A stretch of DNA of 64,000 nucleotides from Niebla homalea (GCA_019925105.1 JAHGAU010000040.1:310001-374000); one strand, 5' to 3'; counted from the first letter of the stretch, positions 32,101 through 43,867 are shown. Notes: a model not told the origin generated them from the letters alone. Made by a program: numbers and translations.

Positions 32101-35100
32101 CGTCTTTGCGGACTGCTGCCGTCTCATTGAGGATGGCACTGTCAAGATGACTCCCGTTGTGGAGCTACCATATGCAGATGCGCAAAAGGCTTTCCGTGTG
32201 TTGCAGATGGGCAAGCACATTGGCAAAGTCGTGCTCATTGCTCGTGACGACGAGATCGTCCCTGTACTCCCACCAACCTACCGCAACCAGAAGCTCTTTG
32301 ACGCCGAGAAAGTGTACCTACTCGTCGGAGGTCTCGGTGGACTGGGCCGCACACTCGCAGAATGGATGGTCCGCAAGGGCGCTCGCAATCTGGCCTTCAT
32401 GTCACGTTCCGGCGCCAATCGCCCAGAAGCTGCAGCTACTGTCCAATGGCTTCAAGATCGTGACATCAATGTTCACATCCACAAAGTCGACGTCACCGAC
32501 TATGCCTCCGTCAAAGCAGCCACTGAGGAGCATGGGTCCAGACTTGCCGGTGTCTTCCAAGCGGCCATGGTCCTCCAAGACACTCCCCTGGACAAGATGA
32601 ACTGGGCGCAATGGCAGACTTGCATGCGCCCCAAGGTCAAGGGTACCTACAATCTACACATTGCGACTGTGCAGAACCAGCTCGACTTCTTCATCTGTTT
32701 CTCTTCGGCTTCAGCGGTCATCGGTGCCATGGCGCAGGCAAATTACTCGGCCGCGAATACCTACCTCGATGCTCTGATGAGCCACAGACGTTCATTAGGC
32801 CTTGAGGGCAACACCATGAATTGCGGTATGATCGTTGGAGTCGGTGCTGTCGCCGAAGACGGTGGACTCGAGCAGATCATGAAGCGGATTGGTTACGACG
32901 CCGTTAATGAAGAAGAATTGCTTTATCAGATCGAAGAAGCAGTACTCGCCAAGAACCAACCGAGGGACAAACTGTCGCAAATTGACGAGCATCAGACTAT
33001 CACTGGTCTCAACATGACCGGCAAGGACTTTTACTGGTGCTCCAAATCTCTGCTCCGCAATGTGTACGGCAACCTCGATCTCGGAGACTCTGGAAACGAG
33101 ACAGCCGGCAAACCTCTGATCGCTTCCGTCCGCGAGGTCCTTGACATTGATGGCCGTGTCGCGTTGATCACTGTCGCCTTCATCGAGAAGATCTCAGCTG
33201 TATTAGGAGTTGCCGCCGACATCATCCAGCCAGCCAACCCCCTCTCTGCTTATGGTCTTGACTCTATCGTCGCCATCGAGTTCCGCAAATGGTTTATGAA
33301 GTCCATCAACGTCGATGTCCAGATCTTTGATGTTCTCGGCTCCAAATCCATCACTGAGCTTGTCACAAAAGCGGCCAAGATGATCAAGGAAGACGATGAT
33401 GACTTGCCAGGTGCCGAAACTGACGCCAAAGCTGGCTCTTCTGACGCAAAGAACGTATCTGACACTGATACTGGCAAAGTCTCAGCTGCCATGGAGTCCG
33501 ATTTTGCCGTCTTGCAAAGACCAAGCAAGATCCCCATGTCAACATTCCAGCGCCGCATGTGGTTCCAGCAGAACTTTCTCGAGGACAAATCTTCGCTCAA
33601 TCTGCCTGTTGCATGCCAGATCAAGGGTAGCATCGATTTTGGGGCGTTCGAGCAAGCCATTCGCGAGACCAAGCGCAGAAATGATTGTCTTCGCATGTCC
33701 TTCTTTGAAGGCGAGAGCTTTTCCGAGCAGAAGATGGTTGCGGACTGCGATCCTCATATTGAGTACAAGGACTTCACTAGGACGCCGAATACTGCTCAAG
33801 CGATTGAGCAGCTCATGGCTGATCTCAAGCGACGCGAGCTGGACATTGAAGCCGGAGAGATCATGAGCATGACCATCGTCAAAATCGCCGAGAACCTTCA
33901 CACCCTCATCATGATCTACCACCATATCTCCATCGACAGAGGAAGCTCCTTGTCCATGCTGAAGCAGACGACTGCCTTGTACGAGTCTATCCGGAACGGT
34001 GAGGGAGTCCTGACTGTCCCCAAACCCAAGGTCTCATACATCGATTTCACCATCTGGCACGATGCCCGCCTCAAATCGCCGGAGTTGCAATCGAGCGTTC
34101 AATTCTGGAAGAACAAGATGAAGGATGCGCCTCTGACCAGCCAGCTTCTACCATTCGCCAAGCAGACCCGCCCAGAGCAAATGAGTGCTCAGAGGGAGTT
34201 TTTTGACGACATCCTCGGCACCTCCATGCTTGCCCGCTTGAAGCGTATTTGTGCGCAAACCGGCACCACGCCCTTCCAATTCCTTATGGCGGTATTGCGA
34301 TCGTTCCATTACCGCTACACGGAGGAAGAGGACCTGACAATCCACATGGTCGACAGTGGTCGTCCTCACCCTGACTTGGAAGACACGATCGGCTTCTTCG
34401 TCAATCTGGTGCCTATTCGCTTCACCGAATCCTGCGACTCCGACTTCGACAAACTATTGGAATATACACGGAGCAGCGTTCTGGAAGGTAGCAAGCACAG
34501 CACCGTTCCTTTCGACGCCATCGTGGATGCTGTAGGTGTCCCCAAGACGACCAGCCACCTTCCTCTTGGGCAAATGATACTCAATTACCAGTCTCACGGC
34601 AAGATGCCCAAATTCAAGACCCAGGATTACGAGCTCACCGATCATGTCAATCAGGACATTCCAACCGCAGCTGAGATGCAACTTGAAGCCATGGAGGATC
34701 CTGAAAACGGTCTCAACCTTAGATTGGAATATAATTCGACGCTGTATGATGCCGAAGACATGGAACGCTTCTTCAACAACTTCCTCCACTTCCTCAAGAG
34801 CGTCATCAAAGACCATCGCCAGCCAATATCTGAGGTGGAGATGTGCGGGGCCAAAGAGTTGGAGTATCTGCGAAGAAACCTATGGAATACCGAGTTTACC
34901 AAGAACACTTGGGAGAATCAGCCCATCGTTGACCGTATCCTAGACATGGTCAGAGCAAGTCCTGAAGCCAGCGCCATCCAAGAGAGTGAAGGCGCATCGA
35001 TCAGTTACAAGGATCTCGCTGCTCAAGCCACCAAGATCGCTGCCGCCCTACAACAGCAAGGTGCAAGTGCAGGCGACATTGTCGGAGTCCTTTCCAAACC

Positions 35101-36966
35101 TGGCATTGACGCCATCTCAGCCATGCTGGGTGCCTTGCTCATCGGATGCGGCTACCTGCCCATGGATCCCGAGTTCGCCAACGATCGTCTGAGCTTCATG
35201 GCCTCGGATTCTGGGACACGGTTCATCCTCACTGGAGATGGATTGATGGATCTGACTGCAGCACCGATCGCACAGGCGCTTTGCTTTGAGACGCCGCATT
35301 TGATCCCCTTGTCAGAGGCTAAAGCTTGCAAGTACCCGCTCTATCCTTCAAAGGCTTCTCCAAGGGATACACTGTATATGGTTTATACTTCAGTAAGTTG
35401 ATTCCCCCCCTTCCCCCCAAACGGGCACGTCTCACATGTCAATAGGGAAGCACGGGCAAGCCGAAAGGTGTCGCCCTTACATGTTCCAACACGCAACAGA
35501 TGCTGAGCACTCTTCACCACGATTTCTCCTTCCATCCAGGCCAGAAGTTTCTGCACCAATCTTCCATCTGCTTCGATCTCTCCATTGTACAAATTTGGTC
35601 TGCCCTTACATCAGGCGGTACCATCTGCGTCGCCAGCACCGAAACCCGCAAAGATCCGGAACGCCTTGCACAATTCATGCAGACTGCCGATATCAACGTG
35701 ACTTACTTCACGCCTACTCAATTCGCACTGCTCATGGAAACTGGATCGGACCACCTGAAACAACTCTCCAACTTCAAGACCGCTTTCTTTGCTGGTGAAA
35801 CGTTGCCGGTACGCCTCGCAAAGGCGTTCTATGACCTCAAAACGCCTGCGACTGCCTTCAACACCTGGTCGCCCTCCGAATTGGTCGTCCAAACATCAAT
35901 CGGCAAAGTCGCCTACCCATCCGAAACCACCACCAACATCCCAATAGGGTACCCTATGGCCAATTGCCGCCACTACGTCCTCGACGCAAACCTCAAACCC
36001 CTTCCCGCCTGTATAGTAGGCGAGCTCTGTGTCGGCGGCGCACAAGTCGGCGCAGGATACCTCAACCGCCCCGAAGTCAACGCCAACGCCTTCATGGCTG
36101 ATCCTTTCTGCACGCCTCAAGACGCTGCACAAGGGTGGACCCGCTTCTTCCGAACGGGCGACAAGGGCCGCTTTCTTCCCGACGGCCAGCTCGAATTCCA
36201 CGGCCGCATCGCAGGAGACCGACAGATCAAGCTCCGGGGTTTCCGTATCGACTTGGGTGAGATCGAACATCGTATCCATCTCGAGAGCAACAGTATGTCC
36301 GGGAGGAGCAGCAGGCTCGTCGATCTGACTGTCGTAGCGATTCCGCAAAAGCAGTCCAGTGCGACAGTCGCTGCAAACGACGCCAGCCTGACGGATGACC
36401 GCCAACTCGTTGCCTTCATGGTCTACAACCAGCTCCTCAACTCTGAAGAGCGTCAAGAATTGGTCGCCCACCTCCACGCATCCTTGTCGAAGCATCTGAA
36501 TTACTACATGCTTCCGGCTGGCTACCAATTCCTCTCCTCCCTCCCCGTCACCATCGGCGGGAAAGTCGACCGCAAGGCCTTCTTCAACATGGACTTGTCC
36601 CTCACTTACCCGCTCTCTTCCTCCTCTACCGCTTCCACCCCCTCATCCTCGGCGTCAGCACAACAACAAGCTCAACAAGCCGACCAAGACGACATCTTAC
36701 CCAAGATCTGCACCCTCTTCCAGGAAATCCTCAAGCTACCCAAAGACCACGAGATCCTCCCAGACTCCAATTTCTTCGAGCTGGGCGGGCAGAGCATCTT
36801 ATTGCTCAGGGCGCACAGCAAGCTGAAGAGGACGTTCAAGATTGCTCCCGCGCTGAAGGAATTGTTCACGGCGGCGACGCCGCGGTTGATGGCCGAGAAG
36901 GTGAGGGAGTGTGTCGATGCGAGGGACCGTGCTGCGGCGGAGAAGAAGGCCGAGGGGGGAAAGTGA
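26136..36966 (+). CDS. Hybrid PKS-NRPS (KS-AT-DH-psiMT-ER-KR-ACP-C-A-T), no release domain
   Basis: Five exons (26136-26462, 26545-26689, 26746-27672, 27726-35392, 35446-36966) encode 3,528 residues. Domains and residues seen: KS with Cys226 in DTACSSS, EAHGTGT and [10 protein letters not shown] with Ser680 in GHSAGE; DH with His1006 ([11 protein letters not shown]) and Asp1194; a ~350-residue stretch with no SAM motif, i.e. a degenerate methyltransferase region; ER with [13 protein letters not shown] with GGLGGLG (2001-2007) and Tyr2140; ACP Ser2313 in GLDSI; C domain with HHISIDRG (2532-2539); A domain with [23 protein letters not shown] and a final GGKVDRK; T domain Ser3472 in LGGQS. Only 56 residues follow that Ser. 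It should make a reducing-type polyketide and amidate it with one amino acid. The product is unknown. Confidence 0.95.
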
Positions 36967-39591
36967 TTCCTGCTTTCCCCCTATCTCTTTGTGGGACACA
37001 TTCTTGATTTTGGGAGTTTATGGAGAAAGGGGTTTTTGAATCTTTTTTTGTGACAGGCAAACTGACGGAGGGCCTTTTGGTCTCGGTTTTGGGCCCCAAG
37101 AAGGACATTCGCTGGTTTCGTTTGTCGCTTGGGTATCGGGACCATTGGCTTTCGTCTTTTGCCCTGCTTCTTGTTTGCGGGGGGGAGCGTTGTGGAAGAT
37201 TTTGGGGCGCAGATCTGGGAACTTTGAAGAGTGTAACCTAATATTTTGTCGGTGTTGCGAGAATGAAATCCTGTTCTGTTCATGTTGAAGTCCATGGTGC
37301 GATTGGCTGCTTGTTGGTGCATAATCCTCATCATCATGAAGCTTCTGGTGAGTGACAAAGTGGAAAGATAGGTGTTGCACGCCGCTGACGGACGATTTCC
37401 GTCCATGAACAGACGTACTCCGCTCATGGGTGGCGAAGGTTTTCCATGAACAGACGCGTCCGCCCATGGGCGCAGTGGTCTTTACGCCGTCCCTGTACAG
37501 ACGTACGCCGTCCCTGGATTGTACTCTACTCATAGATAAATACGCTTTATCACCCCCATCCTCACCTGCGCCCTCTGCGTCCTCACATACGCCCTCGTCA
37601 CCCTCATCACCCTCACTCTCGCGCTCACCAACAGTTCGATTTAATCATGAAGGTCTTTGCAGTGATAATTTACTTACTATGGGCCTTCATGGGAGCACTT
37701 TGGGGGGGTCCGCGCAGGACTTCGGGGGCCTCCTGTGGGGGAGTCTTAGGGGGCCAGTGCGGGGCTTTAGGGATTTACCTTTCAGCGGAGTAAAGACGTA
37801 CCCGCCCATGGGCGGACGCGTCCATCCATGCGCGGATGTGATCCGTCAGTGGGGTGCAGCATGGGTGGGCTTAGCGGGTTTTCGCACCAACGTCGCCATG
37901 GAGAATTCACCTCGAATTTGGTACCACGAATTTGAAGGCGCTGCCCTACAATTCTCGTCAAGAGCCCTACGCAACGTTGCAGATGCGTTGCATCAAAGAT
38001 GATTTCGGGTATCTGACTCACGCTGCCTAAGCACATGGCAGCAGCAATCGCGGTCCCATTCTCCGAAGAATTCTAGCGTGACCGAGAAATTCCGAGGCGG
38101 AAATTTAAGGCAGGAAGAGGATTCGCATGAAGGCGGTGAGCCCTCCTGAGGCTTGGCCTGGGCTGACAGTTCGGCACTCGTCAAATGTATTCAATCAGAG
38201 GCATTTTGGAGGTAATAGTGTGGGGGTCAGTATGCACTGCTGCTTTCAGAGCAGGCGTTCGCTTCAAGACCCTTCAATTGATCCTGGTCACGGGCTGGCT
38301 GACATATGAGCCCTGCGGAGGTCTGGAATCCGGCCCTCTTCGGTCGTCGCTTAGGGTGCATGATGCAGGCTAGTCGGCCTATTAGGCAAGCGAAAACACG
38401 TGGTGCAGCTGTCACGGCCCCGGCCGTTCCACCTTTGACGTCGCCGGAGCGCATGATGACGACGATGGCGATAATAATGATGATGATCAGCAGCAGTCGG
38501 ACATGCTCGGTCTCCACGTAGCATGGTCGATTCCGCATGGGAGGACTTCACAGCTGTCTCTGGATTGGTCGGCCCTGTCCGGTCTCTCTATCAGAGGGGC
38601 GAAGGCTTTGCTACTCAGATCATTCACCGCCCTTCCCAGCGAGAGAATTTGGGAAGCCGACGAGGTCGAGAAGTGTCGGTCTGAACAGACACTTATGTTA
38701 CTTTTACGCATGAACCTTGTAGCTTGCTATACCACATGGTCGATTTCCATGGCAAGCGCCATGGCCAGCGCTAGACCCCACCAAGAGACGGCAACTAAAT
38801 TCTACCTACCCAATGATGAGGTTAAGTTTGACCTGAAGTGGCGTCAGGTTTGACCTGAAGTGGCTAGAAAGTAGAAAGACATGGCACTAATTTGCGGCGG
38901 CGCTGGCCGTGAAAGCCGGTGGACCCAGGACGAATCGACGGATTGCAACCTTCAAGATGCATAGTGTTAGTCACGCCAGAGCAGAACGGGCTGAGAGGCT
39001 TGCGATCACCTCCAGTCCCATCACATTCGATTGGTAGACGGTGGACCTCCTCGTCAAGCTAAGATAAGACTTGCGAAGGACCAGATAGGTAAATCTATTG
39101 TTTAAAGCAGGCTGGGTGGACTCGGTGGAGTGGGAGAAAAAGGACATGATTTGCAACTTTTGCTCAGAATCAAACACAGCGATACGCGTACCCCGGTAAG
39201 TACTCGATACGTACCAAGCAGGAATTCGGCCCGTCGATGGCCTGACAGTCGAGCCAGTTTTAACTTTTCTCCAATTACTGAGTCTCCAAACCGACCCAAC
39301 TATTCAGCTGAGGAGTCGGTTTGAACGGAATATCCTTAATTGGGTTATCGCTGGCAGCATTGGTCGAAAAGAGACGCAAGACTGCATGTCTTATCTACCA
39401 ATGCAGCTTACTGCAGTAGAGCATGCACGGGCACAATCTACTCAAGACCGGAGATTGACGCTCTTCTGTTTGAAAAATGAGTGGACGTCACGCCTTTCTC
39501 ACCAGGTGTGCAACACTCAAACCTATTTCAATCGTTGCTCGATTGTTTAAAGAAAGCCTTCCCGCGTCCAACATCGTTCGAGTTGTCCATT
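36967..39591. other. Spacer between the two clusters
   Basis: A 2.6-kb gene-poor region. It holds dispersed copies of a short CCGCCCATGGGCG-type motif (37.4-37.85 kb), a C-rich low-complexity stretch at 37.55-37.63 kb, a GAT-rich stretch near 38.46 kb, and a 17-bp direct repeat near 38825-38870. The longest frame (37430-38002) runs through these repeats and is not convincing. Confidence 0.45.
37401..37478 (+). repeat. Short direct repeats with CATGGG cores
   Basis: Two ~35-bp copies (37401-37435 and 37441-37478) share CCATGAACAGACG, a CCGC block and CATGGG. A related, more diverged copy lies near 37793-37830. Confidence 0.55.
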
Positions 39592-40983
39592 ATGGCGCAG
39601 GTCAACAGCCAAAATCTAGGTCTACCTCCTCCGCCTTCTACTCCAGCACAAAGGCAAATGAACGCCCTTAACCGACCCAAGCTGCGCAATAGCTGTCACG
39701 CCTGCGCGTCGTCCAAGCTGAAATGCTCCCAAGAAAAGCCGACATGCTCCCGTTGTACCAAGCGTGGTCTCAACTGCGAATACATCGTTGCCAAGCAAGG
39801 AGGCAGAAAGCCTAACAATGACAAGCGCAAGAACGCTGGCTCAAGTACCACCGTGAATCTAGATGACGGCCTGCAGCTACCGTCGCGATCCAATCGGGTT
39901 GGGCCTCATTCCTCCAACCAAAGCAGCAATGCTCTGCACTCCCCTGCAGACATGCCAACCTCCTCAAGAGCCAATATCAGTGGATCCCTAGACATGCTGG
40001 AAGATCTCTTCAGTCCAATAGAACAGGCCCTATCAGCGCCCTCGACAGATGCGGGAATGGATTTCGATGATATTTTCACCTCGCCCATAGCCTTCTCTAC
40101 GGACGAGATGTCCGATGTTAATATCTTTGGGTCGACAGCAGATTTTTTCCCCACAGGCATCAGTAGCAGCAGTAACGATCCCGAAAGTCTCCCCGACGCC
40201 TTTCCCTTACCCCAGCATGCCGTTCCCGACCTCGACCTCCCTTCCCTTCCTATTCCCGACACTACAACGCAAAATTTCACTTCCCCTGGCAGAGAGGCTC
40301 ACAACTATGAAGAGGCTAGCGCAACTGGGTCGCCCTGTTCCTGCCTAGTGCAGGCTCTGGGCTTCATGAAACACCTTATTCCCTCACCCTTCGACCTGTG
40401 CATGCCCTTTGCCGAACAGGATTTCGAAAAAGCCACTACAGCAGCCTCAACGATTCAAGCCGTGATCGCCCGAAACGAAGCGACGATTGAGGCTGTGGGA
40501 GGGATGCTGAAATGCTCGTGCTCGCAGGACGGTTATTTGCTCGCCGTCATGTCGCTCATCATATTCAAAGTGCTGGGCTGGTACGCGGCTGTCGCACGAA
40601 AGACGCCCAGCTTGCAGGGAGGCTATTCGCACGCGTCATCACCCATGGTCGAGCAAGGGCAAGTGCCTCAGGTCCACACCACCGTCGTTGGCAGCTACTG
40701 CATCGAAGGCGAAGATTCGGCACGCATGGTGGCGCAGCTTGTCATTAGCGAGCTCCATCGCGTACGGCGCCTGGTGGAGCAATTGTCGTCGAAGCTCAAG
40801 GTGCAGGCGGCGAAGAAACCAAGAGGAGGAGGAGGAGGGTTCGCTCCACCAGACAGCTTGGACTTGGACAACGAGATGGCGTTGCCTCTTTCGGCGATGA
40901 TGTATGAACAATTAGACGCTGACTTGAGAAAACGACTGAGGGCGCTCTCGGGGGAGATGATAGATCGGTTAAGAAGACTCTGA
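39592..40983 (+). CDS. AflR-like Zn2Cys6 regulator
   Basis: A 463-residue intron-less protein. The zinc cluster has cysteines at 35, 38, 45, 52, 55 and 62 (CX2CX6CX6CX2CX6C) in the sequence SCHACASSKLKCSQEKPTC, the spacing and wording typical of the AflR branch. A Ser/Pro/Asp-rich middle follows. The C-terminal AflR-type region has CSCLVQAL, then VIARNEATIEAVGGMLKCSC and YLLAVMSLIIFKVLGWYAAV, and closes with a long helix (LVISELHRVRRLVEQL). The frame is open above this Met through GTG 39481, but MAQVNSQ is the first sensible ATG. AflR-like proteins switch on aromatic polyketide clusters, usually with an AflJ partner; one is encoded at 43.9 kb. I saw no clear TCGN5CGA site by eye in the cluster promoters I read. 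Confidence 0.9.
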   Translation: MAQVNSQNLGLPPPPSTPAQRQMNALNRPKLRNSCHACASSKLKCSQEKPTCSRCTKRGLNCEYIVAKQGGRKPNNDKRKNAGSSTTVNLDDGLQLPSRSNRVGPHSSNQSSNALHSPADMPTSSRANISGSLDMLEDLFSPIEQALSAPSTDAGMDFDDIFTSPIAFSTDEMSDVNIFGSTADFFPTGISSSSNDPESLPDAFPLPQHAVPDLDLPSLPIPDTTTQNFTSPGREAHNYEEASATGSPCSCLVQALGFMKHLIPSPFDLCMPFAEQDFEKATTAASTIQAVIARNEATIEAVGGMLKCSCSQDGYLLAVMSLIIFKVLGWYAAVARKTPSLQGGYSHASSPMVEQGQVPQVHTTVVGSYCIEGEDSARMVAQLVISELHRVRRLVEQLSSKLKVQAAKKPRGGGGGFAPPDSLDLDNEMALPLSAMMYEQLDADLRKRLRALSGEMIDRLRRL

Positions 40984-41173
40984 AAATTTTCAACAAGCTT
41001 TGCGGTAGGTCTTGGGAGGGATTTTCAAGAGAACCAGCTCCGATCTAGCTGCTCAAGATCATGGGAGAATCGTATAGATTGCAGAGACACAAGAAATGCT
41101 ACATTTCGCACGGAGTTGATATCTGCCGTCGTAGACGTCACATCTGCTGACTGGTAAGGAGTGTGCGCTCTGT

Positions 41174-41677
41174 TCAGTACTTCCAGCTATGCTGACAACC
41201 CCTCTTGCTCTTGTCAGGACGCCGTTTCCTTTTGTATGGTACAACAAAATTCTGAGTCTTCTGCATGACCGGCAAATGAAGATCCTTTGCGAGTTGAAAC
41301 GCCGTCAACAGCTTTTCCCGACGGCAGCGGAGCCAACTTGGGTCGACAACCTTGATCGATTCCAGTATCAGCTCGCGGTAGGCTGATTGCAGCTCCTCGA
41401 GGTTCTCCAGATATTTTGTCACGATAATGATGTTTCCACCGAAGTCCCCCTGCACAGGCCCGACTGTTTCCTTTGCAATACCAGACTTGCGCTTATTCAA
41501 CCCATTGAACATGCGTCGTCTTTCATTTGCGATCCCTTCGCACACGGCCATCCGCTTGATAAGCTCTTCTTTTTGCTTGCTCAGCTCCTCAATCTTCATC
41601 AGCATTTCTTGGCACTCATGCACGCGGTCGCTAATGTCTGGTAGAGCTGTGTCCAGCAACTGCGACTCGGAACTCAT
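41174..41677 (-). CDS. Small coiled-coil protein, unknown
   Basis: An intron-less 167-residue frame that starts at MSSESQLLDTALPD. The first half is a strong amphipathic helix rich in Glu, Lys and Leu (MLMKIEELSKQKEELIKRM), probably a coiled coil. The C-terminal half is basic and ends in a Lys/Arg cluster (PYKRKRRPDKSKRG) that could be a nuclear-localisation signal. No enzyme motif is visible and I do not recognise a family. It lies between the AflR-like regulator and the anthrone-oxygenase-like gene, so a regulatory or accessory role in the cluster is possible but unproven. It could also be a chance frame, although residue composition argues for a real gene. Confidence 0.5.
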   Translation of the reverse strand: MSSESQLLDTALPDISDRVHECQEMLMKIEELSKQKEELIKRMAVCEGIANERRRMFNGLNKRKSGIAKETVGPVQGDFGGNIIIVTKYLENLEELQSAYRELILESIKVVDPSWLRCRREKLLTAFQLAKDLHLPVMQKTQNFVVPYKRKRRPDKSKRGCQHSWKY

Positions 41678-42616
41678 GGTCAGGGAGATGTCCGTCGAGC
41701 GAGAAAGGCTTATGGTACGCCAACACGTGTTGGGGAGGCTATTGTCATCGAGACAGCCCTATGCACTGGGCTTCTTATTGCTGAACCGCACCGAATGGGT
41801 CCGCCAGCCTCCAATTGGCCACTGGTTCCAGAGTGTGAGTTGCGAGATGTCTCGTATAAGACTTCTGTGAGGACCTTTTAGATTTTTCACTCATAGATAT
41901 CAAGAATGGAGTCTTCCCTCTTGATGACGCTTGCCAAGGCCAAGTTTTTGGGGGTATGGTCCAAGCGGGTGTCACGAGACCCAAAACGCCTGGATTGGGG
42001 TAGCCAATGACCGTGGCCCTCCACTGATAGCTCTATTTCGGAGGCACGGCTGTTTGGCCCCGAGCGGGACTCTGCAGTAGTGGAGGCTATAATCAGAGTC
42101 CGAACGAGTCGTGGCCGATTGCCTGAAAGGATCCGACTCAGTATCCGGGCAGAACAGTCCGATGATTGATGAAGAGATCAACCTTGTCCATGTGGTGGTC
42201 GGCATGTCGGGACATTTCGCCCCATCGATCGATGGCTGTCCCGACAGCTATGGAAGTATGAGGCGTTCCCTTCCAAGGTGGTAAGGCAACCCCCCCCTCC
42301 TTGCACAGCTTCTGGAAACTATAGGGCTACTCTGCTCCTTGATGATCATCCTCGGAACATTGAAGCACCCTATTAGCTCCCGTACTGACATATTCAACGC
42401 CACGACTGGCTCGGAAAACCTAACTATGCACCTTTGCCGCTCTGACAACTCAAAGTTGACCCTTTACTTGCGAACAAGACATACAATCAAGCCACATCAC
42501 GATAGAGACTTGGTTTTCGCGTCCCCATCTCGCACCATCCGTCAGAACCGTACTTGTCTGACCAGATAGCCAGCCGGTATTTCCGGACCCCCAGCATCGA
42601 AGACGACTTTGCCAAA
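41678..42616. other. Promoter region upstream of the DUF1772 gene
   Basis: No gene is seen in this ~0.9-kb region apart from short frames. It holds the palindromic array at 42205-42246. Confidence 0.4.
42205..42246. promoter_or_regulatory. Nested palindrome upstream of anthrone oxygenase gene
   Basis: TGTCGGGACA (42205-42214) and TGTCCCGACA (42237-42246) form an inverted pair that encloses the perfect palindrome CCATCGATCGATGG (42222-42235). The array is ~370-410 bp upstream of the ATG at 42617 and contains CGG and CCG half-sites of the kind bound by zinc-cluster dimers. Confidence 0.45.
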
Positions 42617-43150
42617 ATGGACACTCACGCCGCAGCGGTCGTGTCAGGCGCCTTCCTCTCCGGTAAGGAGCCTCTGATACTGCCATTCCGTTGATGATTG
42701 CAAGCTCTCATTGACGCTGGCTCAGGAGCAATGATGTCGATTTCCCTCGTAGCTGTTCCCGTCATCATGGACACCACGACAGAGACGGTGCAATTGCTCC
42801 TGCAGTGGGCTCGGGTGTACCATTATGGGCACCGCATCATGCCGGCCATGGCAATCTGCACGTCGCTCTTATACGGCTACAGCTGGACGAACACCCGCGG
42901 CGCTGAACGGCATCGGAACCTCCTTGCACTGGCGGGTGTGGCAACTGTGAGCATTATTCCTTTTACGCTGGTGATCATGGTGTCCACGAACAATGAACTA
43001 TTTCGACTGGAGGCGGCGAGCAAGACGGAGCCATTCGCGTTGGACTTGTCGGGCGCCGAGGGGCTGGTCCTGAAGTGGACTTGGTTGCATGTGACGAGGT
43101 CGCTGCTTCCACTAGCAGGGGCCATCATAGGTACACTTGCAATGGTCTAG
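42617..43150 (+). CDS. DUF1772 anthrone oxygenase-like membrane protein
   Basis: Two exons, 42617-42662 and 42726-43150 (63-nt intron, GTAAGG...CTCAG), encode 156 residues. The start MDTHAAAVVSGAFLSGAMMS is the small-residue-rich first helix typical of the DUF1772 family. Three more hydrophobic helices follow (around IMPAMAICTSLLYGYSW, GVATVSIIPFTLVIM and SLLPLAGAIIGTLAMV), with the conserved Trp-Leu-His (WTWLHVTRS) before the last one. The length matches the family's usual ~150-170. Members such as HypC and GedH oxidise anthrones to anthraquinones. In this cluster the likely substrate is the anthrone formed after decarboxylation of the NR-PKS product. It acts at an endomembrane. The palindromic array upstream may be its operator. 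Confidence 0.85.
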
Positions 43151-43867
43151 AGTAGAGGATGGATCTTGATACACTGGAACGATCGCCGGTACTGAATGCC
43201 AGAGGTGCTTTGCATCCGCGCCGTTGATGATGGACTGAACGATTACACACCTGAATTACGGAATGGAAGTGTCTCCATACCTCATCAATCCGTCTCGACT
43301 CGCGCATGCATTCACTATTCTTGGCATCTGCTCGAGCCATTGTACTTTAGGGTTCTCTAGACTGGTACGTACCACGTCAGGAGTAAGCCAGCTGCATATT
43401 GCGTTGGACAGTGATCCGGTACGTCTCTCCCGTGCTTACTGCGCCGAGGAATGCCGGCATTGTTACTCGCCGCAATTGGAACTCTCCGCACGACTAGTGC
43501 CCAAATTCTTTACCTCTAAGGCTGCAATGCGTTGGAAGGTCTGTGGGTACATGCATTAGTTGCTCGCTCAGATTCAAGGAGCCAATTCTCCAATGGCGGA
43601 GTATTTTCATCGCAGATGCGGTGCATGAATATATCAGGATCGCCAGAATGCAGCCTTGACAGGAGCTTAGCTGTCCCAGCACGCCGGCATGAAGCTAATT
43701 CTATGCTAGTCTGCTTTCATAGGCCGACGAAGCTTAAATTTGGCAGATCAATTAAGCGAGAGCATTGTCCATGTCTTTGTCGTCTACTCTTACACTGTTT
43801 ACGAGCTTGTGGCCTAGCCTCGAAGCAGGGGTAATTGAAAGCTCTTGTGTCGTGAATACTCGCTCCG
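43151..43867. other. Intergenic, no gene seen
   Basis: About 0.7 kb between two co-directional cluster genes. No coding frame or RNA gene is recognisable. Confidence 0.35.

Noticed and set aside
37430..38002. 190-codon frame in the spacer between clusters
   Set aside because: It runs through short repeats and a C-rich low-complexity stretch; no conserved motif.
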